DNA of 64,000 bases from Paenibacillus arenilitoris (GCF_014705655.1 NZ_JACXIY010000015.1:202785-266784), one strand, 5' to 3'; shown: positions 44,584 through 53,531, counted from the stretch's first letter. Translations and numbers: made by a program. The notes: a model not told the origin generated them from the sequence alone.

Positions 44584-44614
44584 ATTATGAACGTAGACGC
44601 CGCGTCAAGGTCAA
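44584..44614 (-). promoter_or_regulatory. MerR-type promoter with 19-bp spacer
   Basis: On the minus strand TTGACC (44614-44609), a 19-base spacer, CATAAT (44589-44584). The overlong spacer contains the palindrome GACGC-G-GCGTC. Overlong spacers with a central dyad are the hallmark of MerR-activated promoters. The transcript would start about 14 bases before the gene. Confidence 0.7.
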
Positions 44615-44691
44615 GCGGCCGAATAGAAGAAGGACAGCCACGGCGAACGAGGATTCGTTGCGGACTGCCCTTACGAGCGCTTTGCAACCTT

Positions 44692-45342
44692 CTAAATGCC
44701 TTTCTTCAGCAGCTCCAAGCGGTACACATATTCGAAAATAAACTCGAACGCCTCGAGGTGGCGTTTCGCTTCGAACGCGTTCGCGCCCCATGCGTATATC
44801 CCGTGCTTGCGCAGCACGATGCCGGGGATGCTCGGCACGATCCGCTCGGTTACCTCCGGCACGATCGACGGGATATGCGCGAAGTTGGAGACGATCGGAA
44901 TATCGATGTGCGCCTCTTCGTCCCAAATGTTAAAGCCCTTGATCAGCTCCACGCCGTCTACGGGCACCGCTTTGCGGTCCCAGAAATACTCGGAGACGAC
45001 GTTGTTGAACACGGTATGGACGTGAAAAATCGCCCCGGCGCCCGTCAGCTTGTAAATTTCGCAGTGGATCAGCGTTTCGGCGGAAGGCTTCAGCCGGGTC
45101 GTTTCGCACGGCTTGCCGTCTTGGTCGACGAACAAGTAGTCTTCCGGCGTATGAACCGTTTTGTCCTTGCCGCTGGCCGTAATCGCGAACTGGAATTGCT
45201 CGGGCTTAAAGTCGCCGACGCGGATGGAGAGGTTGCCGCTCGTGCCCGGGAACCAGCCGCGCGAGGCGAACAGCTCCTTCACTTCGCGCAGCTCGGCGAG
45301 GGCCTTCTGCTTATCCTCCAATGCGATTTGTTCAAAGCTCAT
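44692..45342 (-). CDS. mtnB: Methylthioribulose-1-phosphate dehydratase
   Basis: 216 aa, class II aldolase/adducin fold. Dehydrates MTRu-1-P to DK-MTP-1-P. Zinc ligands lie in H-V-H-T-V near 115 and a later H near the C-terminal third; G-T-S-G-N-L-S near 37 is the phosphate loop. Start at 45342 gives M-S-F-E-Q-I with GGAAAGGACGG upstream. Last gene of the pro-mtn operon; mtnD does not follow. Confidence 0.9.
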   Translation of the reverse strand: MSFEQIALEDKQKALAELREVKELFASRGWFPGTSGNLSIRVGDFKPEQFQFAITASGKDKTVHTPEDYLFVDQDGKPCETTRLKPSAETLIHCEIYKLTGAGAIFHVHTVFNNVVSEYFWDRKAVPVDGVELIKGFNIWDEEAHIDIPIVSNFAHIPSIVPEVTERIVPSIPGIVLRKHGIYAWGANAFEAKRHLEAFEFIFEYVYRLELLKKGI

Positions 45343-46022
45343 TTCGTTGCCGTCCTTTCCGCGTTCATGTGATGGATAATGTCGTAGAACGTTTCGTATT
45401 CGTGATGCGGCAGCCCGAGCTCCTTGCACTTGGCCGTTAAGTGGGAGCGGGAGTATACCGTGTCGGCAAGCTTGGCGCCTTCGAAGTCGGTGACGCTGTC
45501 CCCGATAATGATCCGCTCGTACTCATCGGACGGGAAATTGCGCATGATCGTCGTTTTGCACATGCCGCAGTCATTCGAGCAATGCTCGTCGCATGGATTC
45601 GGCCACAGGATTTCGATGCGGTCGCCGCTGAAATCGCTGCCGTTGCAGTATATATGGTCGGCCGCGATGCCGAACCTCTCCAGTATCGGATAGACGAAAA
45701 AGTCGATCCCGCCGCTCGTCACGTAAAATTCGATCCGGTTTTCCTTGCAATACGTTAAAAAGGCTTCAAAACCGTCGCGGATGCGGGCGTTCGTTATGCC
45801 GAATTCCACGACCTCCTTCTCCATGGAGGCGGGGAGGAGTCGGAACAATTGCCCGACGCCTTCCTTGATGGACAGCTCCTGGGCGATCGTCCGCTCGGCG
45901 ATGCTTTCCCAGCCTTCCGGATTGAAATGCTTGATGATCGCGATAATGTTGTCGTTGACCGTAATGGTTCCGTCGAAGTCGCAAAACACGATCCGTTTCT
46001 TGGCTGTCTCGTTAACCGTCAT
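45339..46022 (-). CDS. mtnX: HK-MTPenyl-1-P phosphatase
   Basis: 227 aa HAD phosphatase. Nucleophile motif D-F-D-G-T-I-T (about 15-21), S-G-G near 91 and G-D-S-V-T-D near 165. Removes phosphate from 2-hydroxy-3-keto-5-methylthiopentenyl-1-P. The cysteine cluster C-D-E-H-C-S-N-D-C-G-M-C near 132-143 is a feature of MtnX relatives. Start 46022 overlaps mtnW (ATGA); 46040 is possible. Confidence 0.9.
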   Translation of the reverse strand: MTVNETAKKRIVFCDFDGTITVNDNIIAIIKHFNPEGWESIAERTIAQELSIKEGVGQLFRLLPASMEKEVVEFGITNARIRDGFEAFLTYCKENRIEFYVTSGGIDFFVYPILERFGIAADHIYCNGSDFSGDRIEILWPNPCDEHCSNDCGMCKTTIMRNFPSDEYERIIIGDSVTDFEGAKLADTVYSRSHLTAKCKELGLPHHEYETFYDIIHHMNAERTATK

Positions 46023-47251
46023 GCTTCCTTGATCCCCCATGCGTTAATCGCGGCTTGCAGCGGCTCGTTGCCTGCTTGCTTGGCCGCCTCTTGCAGAGGC
46101 GTTCCATCCAAAGCGGCGCCGATCGCCTGCCGAAAAGCCTGTCCCCCAGCCGCCGTGCCCATCGGATGCCCGTGAATGCCGCCCCCGGCATTTACGACGA
46201 CGTCCATGCCGAAGTCTTTCAAAATAAGCGGGACTAGTCCCGGATGAATGCCGGCGGAAGGGACGGGGAAGCTTGTCCGCAAACCGTGCAGCGGGGAGAG
46301 CAATGCGTCCTTCACGGCGAGGTTTTCTTCCTTCGGCATGACGACCGATCCGTACGGGGAAGGGAACAGGACGAGATCGGCGCCAGCGAGTCGCATCAGC
46401 TTGCCGAGCAACAGCGACGCCGCGATGCCGTAGTGCGGCGACGGGTAAATCGCGCCCGCCATGGCCGGATGCGCCGCGATCGGAACGTTGATCGACTTGT
46501 CGCTGCTCAGCTCGTGCAGCACGTCGTAGCCGTAGGCGAGCACGTTGAACAGAAGGGCGTTGGCGCCGGCGTCGATCGCCTTGCGCGCGTTCGCCGCAAG
46601 CTGGGATGTAGGGCCGGTCAGGTTGACCGCATATAGCAGTTTTTGCCCCGTCTCCTCCCGGGCGCGCCGCGCCGCCTCCATGCAGGCTTCCACGCGCTTT
46701 TCCAGCGGCGTCAGCGGGTTCTCGAACAAAATTTCGTCATCCTTGATCAGGTCGACGCCGCCGAGCGCCTGTTTATAGAATTGTTCCTGGAGATTGGCAA
46801 GGTCATGGCCTACGACCGATTTGAAAATGCTCATCAGCAGCGGACGATCATTTACCTCCAGCAGCTCGCGTACGCCGTTCAGACCGAACTTCGGACCGGG
46901 AAAGGCGGAGGCGAACGCGTCGGATACGTCGAGATCGAGCAGCTTGATCCGCCCGTCCATCGACAGCTTGCCGAACACCGTGACGAGCAGGGCAGGGAGG
47001 TCGCGGCTGAAGTTGATGTCCGGATAGGCGATCCGGATATCGGCGTAACGCTCTCCCGGCGCCGCTCCGGACGGCTCATGCACGTCAACGGACACCACTT
47101 TGCCCAGATGCTTCTCCATTTCGGCTTTCTGCGCCTCCGGAAGCTCCGTCCAGCTGCCGACGGTCAAGCCGACCGCGATCGACAGCGCTTTTTTGCTGAA
47201 ATCGGCTTTATCGTCGTAAGCACGGTACGTGGCAACGCATAATCCATTCAT
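46019..47251 (-). CDS. mtnW: RuBisCO-like DK-MTP-1-P enolase
   Basis: 410 aa, RuBisCO-like protein (form IV). Enolises 2,3-diketo-5-methylthiopentyl-1-phosphate. G-V-D-L-I-K-D-D-E (about residues 167-175) holds the carbamylated lysine and acidic metal ligands; the C-terminal G-G-G-I-H-G-H-P near 373 binds phosphate. Overlaps proC by ATGA and mtnX by ATGA, so it is translationally coupled to a proline gene. Confidence 0.93.
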   Translation of the reverse strand: MNGLCVATYRAYDDKADFSKKALSIAVGLTVGSWTELPEAQKAEMEKHLGKVVSVDVHEPSGAAPGERYADIRIAYPDINFSRDLPALLVTVFGKLSMDGRIKLLDLDVSDAFASAFPGPKFGLNGVRELLEVNDRPLLMSIFKSVVGHDLANLQEQFYKQALGGVDLIKDDEILFENPLTPLEKRVEACMEAARRAREETGQKLLYAVNLTGPTSQLAANARKAIDAGANALLFNVLAYGYDVLHELSSDKSINVPIAAHPAMAGAIYPSPHYGIAASLLLGKLMRLAGADLVLFPSPYGSVVMPKEENLAVKDALLSPLHGLRTSFPVPSAGIHPGLVPLILKDFGMDVVVNAGGGIHGHPMGTAAGGQAFRQAIGAALDGTPLQEAAKQAGNEPLQAAINAWGIKEA

Positions 47252-48117
47252 TCGTTTATGCTCCTTTCGATCGCTTCGCCCAGCTCGCCGGCGCGTTCCG
47301 CGGAGCGGCGGGCTGCCTTGACGACCGTTTCGGCGAACAGTCCTTCATCCATGACCTCGAGCGCGGCCTGCGTCGTCCCGTTCGGTGACGTTACCTTGCG
47401 GCGCAGCTCGGCCGGCTCCTCACCGGTCGTCCTTACCATCTCGGCCGCGCCGAGCACCGTCTGCACGACCAGTTCCTTCGCCGATTCCCTCGTTAAACCG
47501 AGCTGGCTGGCGGCTTCCAACATCGCTTCCATGAAATAGTAAACGTAAGCGGGCCCGCTGCCGGACACGCCGGTTACGGCTTCCTGCAGCGATTCGTCCA
47601 CGACGGCGTTAATGCCGACGGAGCCCATAATCGCTTCCGTCAGCAGCCGCTGCTGAGGCGTCACCGACTCGGAGTAGCTGATGCCCGTGGCGCCGAGCCC
47701 GATGGTGCTCGACGTGTTCGGCATCGTCCGCACGATCGCCGCCTCGCGCCCGAGCAGACGCTCGATCGAGTTGATCGACAAGCCGGCGATGACGGAGACG
47801 ATCAGCTGCTTCGGCGAGAGATACGGCTTGATCGAAGACAAAGCGGCGGCCGCGTCTTTCGGCTTCATCGCCAGAAAAATAATGTCCGCTTCCCGTAAAT
47901 AGGCTTCGTTGCTTGAGCCTTGAACGACCGTCTGCACGCCGTAACGATCGTGAAGTTCGGCAAGGCGATCCCGGTTCTGCTTGTTGAGCATCGAAATCCG
48001 GCCGGGCTCGACCAGTTTCTCGTTAATAAGTCCCCTCACGATGGCTTCCGCCATGGAGCCGGCTCCGTAGAAGCACAGCTGAAGGCTGGAAATGCCGGCT
48101 TGCGTTAATAAGCTCAT
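47248..48117 (-). CDS. proC: Pyrroline-5-carboxylate reductase
   Basis: 289 aa. Last step of proline synthesis. Rossmann motif F-Y-G-A-G-S-M-A-E-A (about 16-25) and the signature around G-S-G-P-A-Y-V-Y-Y-F near 182. Start at 48117 (M-S-L-L-T-Q) has GGAGGAA upstream. Third gene of proB-proA-proC-mtnW-mtnX-mtnB. Confidence 0.94.
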   Translation of the reverse strand: MSLLTQAGISSLQLCFYGAGSMAEAIVRGLINEKLVEPGRISMLNKQNRDRLAELHDRYGVQTVVQGSSNEAYLREADIIFLAMKPKDAAAALSSIKPYLSPKQLIVSVIAGLSINSIERLLGREAAIVRTMPNTSSTIGLGATGISYSESVTPQQRLLTEAIMGSVGINAVVDESLQEAVTGVSGSGPAYVYYFMEAMLEAASQLGLTRESAKELVVQTVLGAAEMVRTTGEEPAELRRKVTSPNGTTQAALEVMDEGLFAETVVKAARRSAERAGELGEAIERSINE

Positions 48118-48140
48118 CTTACATTCCTCCGTTACGTTAC

Positions 48141-49391
48141 TTAACCCCGTATTTGTCCGTTCCCGTAGATGCGGAATTTGGTCGATGTCAGGGCGGGGAG
48201 TCCCATCGGCCCGCGGGCGTGCAGTTTCTGCGTGCTGATGCCGATCTCCGCCCCGAAGCCGAATTCGAACCCGTCGGTGAAGCGAGTGGACGCGTTGTGA
48301 TAGACGGCCGCGGCGTCGACCTCTTGCACGAAGCGTTCGGCATTCGCCGCGTCTTCCGTAACGATGCATTCGGAATGCTTCGTGCCGTAGTGGCGAATAT
48401 GGTCGAGCGCGTCTTCAAGGCTGTCGACGATTCTGATATTCAAAATATAATCGTTGTATTCGGTGCGGTAATCTTCCTCGGTCGCGGGCTTCGCGCCTTC
48501 GACCAGACGCCGCGACTTCTCGTCGCCGCGAAGCTCCACGCCGGCTTCGACGAACCGGCCGGCCAGCGCCGCAAGATGCCGCTCGGCGAACGCTTCGTGA
48601 ACGATCAGCGTCTCCATCGAATTGCACACGGATGGACGCTGGACTTTGGCGTTGAACGCGATTTCTTCGGCCATGCCGTAGTTCGCGCTGCCGTCGATGA
48701 ACGTGTGGCATACGCCCGCGCCCGTCTCGATGACGGGCACGGTCGCGTTCTCGACGACGTTGCGGATTAGCGAAGCGCCGCCGCGCGGAATGACCACGTC
48801 GAGCAAGCCGTTCAGCTTCAGCATCTCGTTCACGGATGCACGGTCGGAATCCTCGATGAGCTGGATCGCTTCCGCGGGCATATCGGTCGCCGCGAGTGCA
48901 TTTTTAAGCACCTCGACGATTTTGCGGTTCGACTCGATCGCGGCGGAACCTCCTCGAAGGACGACGCAATTGCCCGTCTTGAGGCAAAGCCCCGCGGCAT
49001 CTACCGTCACGTTCGGGCGGGCTTCGTAGATCATGCCGATGACGCCGAGCGGCACTCTTATCTTTTCCACTTTCAATCCGTTGGGACGGTCGAATTTCTC
49101 AAGCAATTCGCCGACGGGATCGGGCAGCGCGACGATTTGGCGCAGTCCTTCCGCGATCGCTTCGATACGTTCGCCGTTCAGCGCAAGGCGGTCGAGCAGG
49201 GAAGGGGACGTGCCTTGTTCGCGTCCTCGCGCCAAATCAAGCCCGTTCGCTTCGATGATGGCTGTTTGCTCCGTCAACAGGGCGTCAGCCATATGTAGCA
49301 GCGCGGTATTTTTTTGCTCCGTCGACAGACGGTTCATGGTGGCGGCAGCTTCTTGGGCCAGCGCCGCTTTATGTCTCACTTCACTTATCAT
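48141..49391 (-). CDS. proA: Glutamate-5-semialdehyde dehydrogenase
   Basis: 416 aa, ALDH fold. Reduces glutamyl-5-phosphate. Y-E-A-R-P-N-V-T near 112, R-G-G-S-A near 138 and the catalytic Cys in R-P-S-V-C-N-S near 255. Start at 49391 is 9 bases after GGAGG. 17 bases separate it from proB. Confidence 0.95.
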   Translation of the reverse strand: MISEVRHKAALAQEAAATMNRLSTEQKNTALLHMADALLTEQTAIIEANGLDLARGREQGTSPSLLDRLALNGERIEAIAEGLRQIVALPDPVGELLEKFDRPNGLKVEKIRVPLGVIGMIYEARPNVTVDAAGLCLKTGNCVVLRGGSAAIESNRKIVEVLKNALAATDMPAEAIQLIEDSDRASVNEMLKLNGLLDVVIPRGGASLIRNVVENATVPVIETGAGVCHTFIDGSANYGMAEEIAFNAKVQRPSVCNSMETLIVHEAFAERHLAALAGRFVEAGVELRGDEKSRRLVEGAKPATEEDYRTEYNDYILNIRIVDSLEDALDHIRHYGTKHSECIVTEDAANAERFVQEVDAAAVYHNASTRFTDGFEFGFGAEIGISTQKLHARGPMGLPALTSTKFRIYGNGQIRG

Positions 49392-49408
49392 GCTGGATTT
49401 CCTCCTTC

Positions 49409-50509
49409 TTATTTCAACGTAATCCATTCGTCGCGATGAATAACCTCTATGCGGGAGACATCGACCCGGCGCCGCACTTCCTCTCTCGACAGGCCCGCTA
49501 CGGCCTGAATTTGCTCCGCCGTATAGTTCACGACGCCGCGGCCGAACGTTTCGCCCTGGCGGTTCGTCACCTCGACGACGTCGCCGGAATGGAAGTCGCC
49601 CTCAATAGCGGTCACGCCTGCCGGAAGCAGACTCTTGCCGCCTTCGAGAAGCGCCAATACCGCTCCGTCGTCGACCGTGATTTTTCCTTGCGGCACGGAG
49701 TGGAACCCGAGCCACTGCTTCTTCATCGGCAGGCTGTGCAGCTTCGTGTCGAAGTAGGTGCCCCGGCCGCGGCCTTCTACGGCAAGCGCCAGGTCGCCTT
49801 CCTGCTGCACCTTGCCGATAAAAGCGTGAACGCCGCCGCGCATCGCGACGCGGGCAGCCTCGATCTTGGAGCGCATGCCGCCCGTGCCGACGGTGGAGCC
49901 GGCTCCTCCCGCAAGCTTCATAATATCTTCCGAGATTTGCTCGACCCGCTCGATTTTGACGGCTTGCGGATTTTTGCGGGGATCCTCCGTGTACAATCCG
50001 TCCATATCGGTTATGATGACAAGCTTGGCCGATTTGGTCATCGCGGCCACGAGGGCGGACAAATTGTCGTTGTCCCCGAATTTGAGCTCGTCGGTCGCGA
50101 CCGTGTCGTTCTCATTAATAATCGGAATGATTTTTTGCTTTAGCAGCTCCTCGATCGTCATTAACGCGTTATGAATCCGCCTGCGGTTCGAGAAATCGGC
50201 ACGGGTGAGCAAAATTTGGGCGGCTACGATCCCGTACCTGGCGAACGCTTCCTGATAAGCCTGCATGAGCAGCGCCTGACCTACCGCGGCGGCCGCCTGC
50301 TTCTCGTGCAAGAGCTTCGGCTTCGCCGCATACCCGATCTGCCGGAAGCCCGCCGCTACCGCGCCCGACGTCACGAGCATGACGGCTTCGCCGCGCCGGT
50401 AGAGGGAGGCGAGCTCCGAGGCGAAGAACCCGATCCTCTCGCGATTAAGGCCGCCTTCCTCCGAAGTGAGCGAGCTGCTGCCAATCTTTACGACTATCCT
50501 CTCCGTCAT
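49409..50509 (-). CDS. proB: Glutamate 5-kinase with PUA domain
   Basis: 366 aa. Phosphorylates glutamate at the gamma carboxyl. Amino-acid-kinase domain: V-V-K-I-G-S-S-S-L, S-G-A-V-A-A-G and I-N-E-N-D-T-V; C-terminal PUA domain from ~275. The start at 50509 (M-T-E-R-I-V-V-K-I-G) matches homologues; 50521 is possible. Preceded by a T-box leader. Confidence 0.95.
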   Translation of the reverse strand: MTERIVVKIGSSSLTSEEGGLNRERIGFFASELASLYRRGEAVMLVTSGAVAAGFRQIGYAAKPKLLHEKQAAAAVGQALLMQAYQEAFARYGIVAAQILLTRADFSNRRRIHNALMTIEELLKQKIIPIINENDTVATDELKFGDNDNLSALVAAMTKSAKLVIITDMDGLYTEDPRKNPQAVKIERVEQISEDIMKLAGGAGSTVGTGGMRSKIEAARVAMRGGVHAFIGKVQQEGDLALAVEGRGRGTYFDTKLHSLPMKKQWLGFHSVPQGKITVDDGAVLALLEGGKSLLPAGVTAIEGDFHSGDVVEVTNRQGETFGRGVVNYTAEQIQAVAGLSREEVRRRVDVSRIEVIHRDEWITLK

Positions 50510-50543
50510 CTTAGATCCCATCCTATGCTTGTTTCGTGACGAC

Positions 50544-50788
50544 AAAAAAGGCTTTCGTCCTTAAAGGACGAAAGCCTTGGCTTCCGCGGTACCACCTTCA
50601 TTGACAATCCCCATGAGAGGATCGTCCAGCTTAAGCCTATAACAGAAGGCGCTGTCCGGCTCGTCGCCGGCCGCTCGGAGGTAGGTTCAGCAAGCGGCCT
50701 TCGGTAAATTCTCGCAGCCTTCGGAATTTACTCTCTGATCGCGACCCTTCAAGCTTACTAGTCCCGTCATCACGTTTCATGTTCAATT
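50544..50788 (-). promoter_or_regulatory. T-box leader, proline specificity, upstream of proB
   Basis: The T-box core AAGGTGGTACCGCGG is at 50599-50585 (minus). It is followed by a terminator: AAGGCTTTCGTCC-type stem (50577-50550) and a T-run (50549-50544). A putative specifier CCT (Pro) sits in G-A-A-CCT-A-C-C at about 50694-50686. The leader has AGAGAG and a GTAAATTC/GAATTTAC stem upstream. Uncharged tRNA-Pro binding should favour antitermination. Proline T-boxes before proBA and proI are known in Bacillus. Confidence 0.93.
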
Positions 50789-50794
50789 CCTATA

Positions 50795-50823
50795 AGCATA
50801 ACACGTTCCGAAAAGGCTGTAAA
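50795..50823 (-). promoter_or_regulatory. Promoter of the T-box/proB operon
   Basis: Minus strand TTTACA (50823-50818), 17-base spacer, TATGCT (50800-50795). The -35 box begins 17 bases past the stop of the upstream aminotransferase. Confidence 0.7.
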
Positions 50824-50839
50824 GGCGGTCAGCGGCCGT

Positions 50840-52036
50840 CTAGGCTTCGAACAGGCCAAGCCTGCCGATCCGTTCCGCGGCTTCTTGAAGCCTGGCTTCG
50901 CTCGTCAACAGGCCGAGCCGCACATACCCTTCGCCGTGCGCGCCGAATCCGACGCCCGGCGCGACGACGACGTCGGCGTCCTGAAGCAGCCTGTCGGCGA
51001 ACGCTTCGGATGTATAGCCCGGGGCCACGGGCAGCCAGCAGAAGAAGGAGCCGCCCGGACGCGCCGCCTTCCAGCCGATCCGCTCAAGCGAACCGAACAG
51101 CGCTTCGCGCCTGCTCTCGTACATGGCCCTCAAATCCGCCACGCATTGCTGCGGGCCGGTAAGGGCGAGCGCGGCCGCCTCTTGTATGCCCCCGAACAGG
51201 CTGCAGTAATAATGATCCTGGATCAGATTGATCAGCCCGACGATCCGCGCGTTGCCGATCGCGAAGCCGACGCGCCAGCCCGCCATATTATACGTCTTGG
51301 ACAGCGTGTAAAATTCGACGCCGACTTCCTTGGCGCCCGGCGTCTGCAGGAAGCTGACGGGCTTATGGCCGTCGAAGCCGATGGCGCCGTAAGCGAAATC
51401 GCTCGCGACGACGATGCCGTGCTTCTCGGCGAACCGGACGGTTCGCTCGTAGAAGCCGGCATTGGCCACGGCGCCGGTCGGGTTGTTCGGATAGTTCATG
51501 AACATCAGCTTCGCCCGCTTCGCGATGTCCGGAGCGATCGCCTCGTAATCGGGCAGATAACGGTTTTGCTCGCTCAGCGGCATGAACGACATCTCGGCGC
51601 CGGCAAGCGCGACGCCCGACCAGTAATCGGGATAGCCCGGGTCGGGAACGAGGCAGACGTCGCCCGGGTTTAGCAGGCACTGACTAATCTCGACGAGACC
51701 GGTTTTCCCGCCGAACAGGATCGCGACCTCGGCCGCGGGATCGACGTCGACGCCGTAGTCTTCCTTATACCGCTTCGCGACGGCTTCCTTCAGGAACGAA
51801 TAGCCGCTGAACGGGGGATACTTGTGATAGAGCGGGTTGGCTGCGGCTTCCTGCAGCTTCGCCACAATATGGGGAGGGGTCGGCTGGTCCGGATTGCCTT
51901 GCCCCATATTGATGACATCGCGCCCTTTGGCCGCTTGCGCGTTCGCTTTGGCGACCAGCTTGGCGAAAAATTGAGTCGGCAGACCGTTCATCCGATCCGC
52001 GGGTTGAATGACATGTTGACCGATTTGCGTTTCCAT
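50840..52036 (-). CDS. mtnE: PLP aminotransferase, MtnE-like (methionine salvage)
   Basis: 398 aa class I aminotransferase. I-N-M-G-Q-G-N-P-D-Q-P-T-P near 43, Y-P-N-N-P-T-G near 180 and the PLP lysine in T-L-S-K-T-Y-N-M-A-G-W-R near 246. The strings G-Q-G-N-P-D and Y-W-S-G-V-A-L match B. subtilis MtnE, which transaminates KMTB to methionine using glutamine. Next to the omega-amidase gene, which removes the 2-oxoglutaramate by-product. A LL-DAP or alanine/aspartate aminotransferase relative is less likely. Confidence 0.8.
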   Translation of the reverse strand: METQIGQHVIQPADRMNGLPTQFFAKLVAKANAQAAKGRDVINMGQGNPDQPTPPHIVAKLQEAAANPLYHKYPPFSGYSFLKEAVAKRYKEDYGVDVDPAAEVAILFGGKTGLVEISQCLLNPGDVCLVPDPGYPDYWSGVALAGAEMSFMPLSEQNRYLPDYEAIAPDIAKRAKLMFMNYPNNPTGAVANAGFYERTVRFAEKHGIVVASDFAYGAIGFDGHKPVSFLQTPGAKEVGVEFYTLSKTYNMAGWRVGFAIGNARIVGLINLIQDHYYCSLFGGIQEAAALALTGPQQCVADLRAMYESRREALFGSLERIGWKAARPGGSFFCWLPVAPGYTSEAFADRLLQDADVVVAPGVGFGAHGEGYVRLGLLTSEARLQEAAERIGRLGLFEA

Positions 52037-52122
52037 CCTTCACACTCCACACGTACAAATTCGCTATAGATCAGGCAATAGCTTTAATGTAGCATGAATA
52101 CGCGAAGAAGAGAAGCGCGCGG

Positions 52123-52593
52123 TCACGATGCGGGAATGCCGACCTTTTGGATAAAGGGCTTTATGTCTGCGCCGAACAGGAACAGATAAGGCTTGCGAGC
52201 GTCGTCGAACACGAGCAGTAGCGGCGGCTTGTCCTTGCAATAGAAGAGGAACAAATCGTCGGAAGCTACGGCGATGTCATTCGCTTTGAACGTCACTTTC
52301 TTCTCCAGCGGGATCCGGTAGACGAAGCTGCAGCTCGCGTCGCTCGTCAGCTGCGGCGCAAGGCCGGTAATCGACGAGATCCAGGAAGAAGCGAAGGTTT
52401 GGAACTGCCGGTCGTTCGGGATCGTCTTTACGACTTTGCCCGCTTGCACGTCGAACACCTGAACGGGCTTCAGGCCGGTCTCCGATGACGCTTCGGCCCG
52501 GTGAGCGCCGCCGGGCGACGCGAATGCCGCTTGAGCGTGAAGGAACAGCGCGAAGCAGGCGACTAGCAGGACGGTTATCCGTTTTAAAACCAT
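52123..52593 (-). CDS. Secreted hypothetical protein
   Basis: 156 aa. Signal peptide R-I-T-V-L-L-V-A-C-F-A-L-F-L-H-A-Q-A-A-F-A, predicted cleavage A-F-A|S-P. The mature ~130 residues have beta-rich strings (F-L-F-Y-C-K-D-K-P-P-L-L-L-V-F) and two Cys. The start at 52593 is 10 bases after AAAGGAG; 52602 is too close. No family recognised. Confidence 0.7.
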   Translation of the reverse strand: MVLKRITVLLVACFALFLHAQAAFASPGGAHRAEASSETGLKPVQVFDVQAGKVVKTIPNDRQFQTFASSWISSITGLAPQLTSDASCSFVYRIPLEKKVTFKANDIAVASDDLFLFYCKDKPPLLLVFDDARKPYLFLFGADIKPFIQKVGIPAS

Positions 52594-52653
52594 AAGGGAC
52601 ATTCTCCTTTGCGTTTGCGATTGGGTAAGGCTTCTTCGATATCGTTCCCAGCT

Positions 52654-52681
52654 TGACACGGAACCATGAGAGGGTATCATT
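52654..52681 (+). promoter_or_regulatory. Promoter of the omega-amidase gene
   Basis: TTGACA (52654-52659), 16-base spacer, TATCAT (52676-52681), 32 bases before the start. No S-box precedes it. Confidence 0.7.
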
Positions 52682-52713
52682 AGGAAAAAACGCCATATCG
52701 GGAGGAAACCCAC

Positions 52714-53517
52714 ATGAGTCAATCATTGCGGCTGGCGCTGCTGCAAATGCAAATAGAAGCCGGCAACGTCGAAGCGAATTACGCGAAGCTCGAATCGATG
52801 CTGGAGGAAGCGGCGAGCGGGGAGAAGAAGCCCGACGTCATTTTGTTCCCGGAGATGTGGAACACAGGCTACGCGCTGACGGAAATCGAACGCATCGCGG
52901 ACCGGCAAGGGGAGAGGACGAAGGCGCTCCTGTCGGCGTTCGCCAAAAAGCACGGCGTTCATATTATCGGCGGTTCGGTGGCCGAGCTGAGGGAAGACGG
53001 CAAAGTCTATAATACGATCTACGCGTTCGATCGCGAAGGAAAAGTCGTCTCCGACTATTCCAAAATTCATCTGTTCCGGCTGATGGAGGAGGAAAAATAT
53101 TTGGCGGCCGGCGACAAGCCGGGCAAGCTGGAGCTGGAAGGGGCCGGGGCGGGGATGATGATCTGCTACGACATCCGGTTCCCGGAGCTGGCCCGGAAGC
53201 TGGCGCTCGAAGGCGCCAAGTTGCTGTTCGTGCCGGCGGAATGGCCGAATCCCAGGCTGCATCATTGGCGTACGCTGCTTACCGCGCGAGCGATCGAGAA
53301 TCAAATGTTCGTCGTTGCCTGCAATCGTACGGGCACGAGCGGGGACACCAGCTTCTTCGGGCATTCGCTCGTGCTTGACCCGTGGGGCGAGACGATCGCC
53401 GAGGCCGGCGAGGAAGAGACGATCGTCTACGCCGACATTGATTTGTCGCTCGTCGATGCCGTCCGCACGAAAATTCCCGTATTCGAAGACCGCCGCCCGT
53501 CGGTGTACGGTTCTTGA
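52714..53517 (+). CDS. mtnU: Carbon-nitrogen hydrolase, MtnU-like omega-amidase
   Basis: 267 aa nitrilase superfamily. Catalytic triad Glu in F-P-E-M-W (near 48), Lys in Y-S-K-I-H-L-F (near 117), Cys in M-I-C-Y-D-I-R-F-P-E (near 151). B. subtilis MtnU (YkrU) is a 2-oxoglutaramate amidase of the methionine-salvage group. Divergent from the secreted protein, next to mtnE. GGGAGGAAA precedes the start. Confidence 0.85.
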   Translation: MSQSLRLALLQMQIEAGNVEANYAKLESMLEEAASGEKKPDVILFPEMWNTGYALTEIERIADRQGERTKALLSAFAKKHGVHIIGGSVAELREDGKVYNTIYAFDREGKVVSDYSKIHLFRLMEEEKYLAAGDKPGKLELEGAGAGMMICYDIRFPELARKLALEGAKLLFVPAEWPNPRLHHWRTLLTARAIENQMFVVACNRTGTSGDTSFFGHSLVLDPWGETIAEAGEEETIVYADIDLSLVDAVRTKIPVFEDRRPSVYGS

Positions 53518-53531
53518 TCGGGTCCGAAGGA

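Noticed and set aside
52037..52122. Possible SAM riboswitch before the MtnE-like gene.
   Set aside because: The gap is only 86 bases with no S-box core or terminator.
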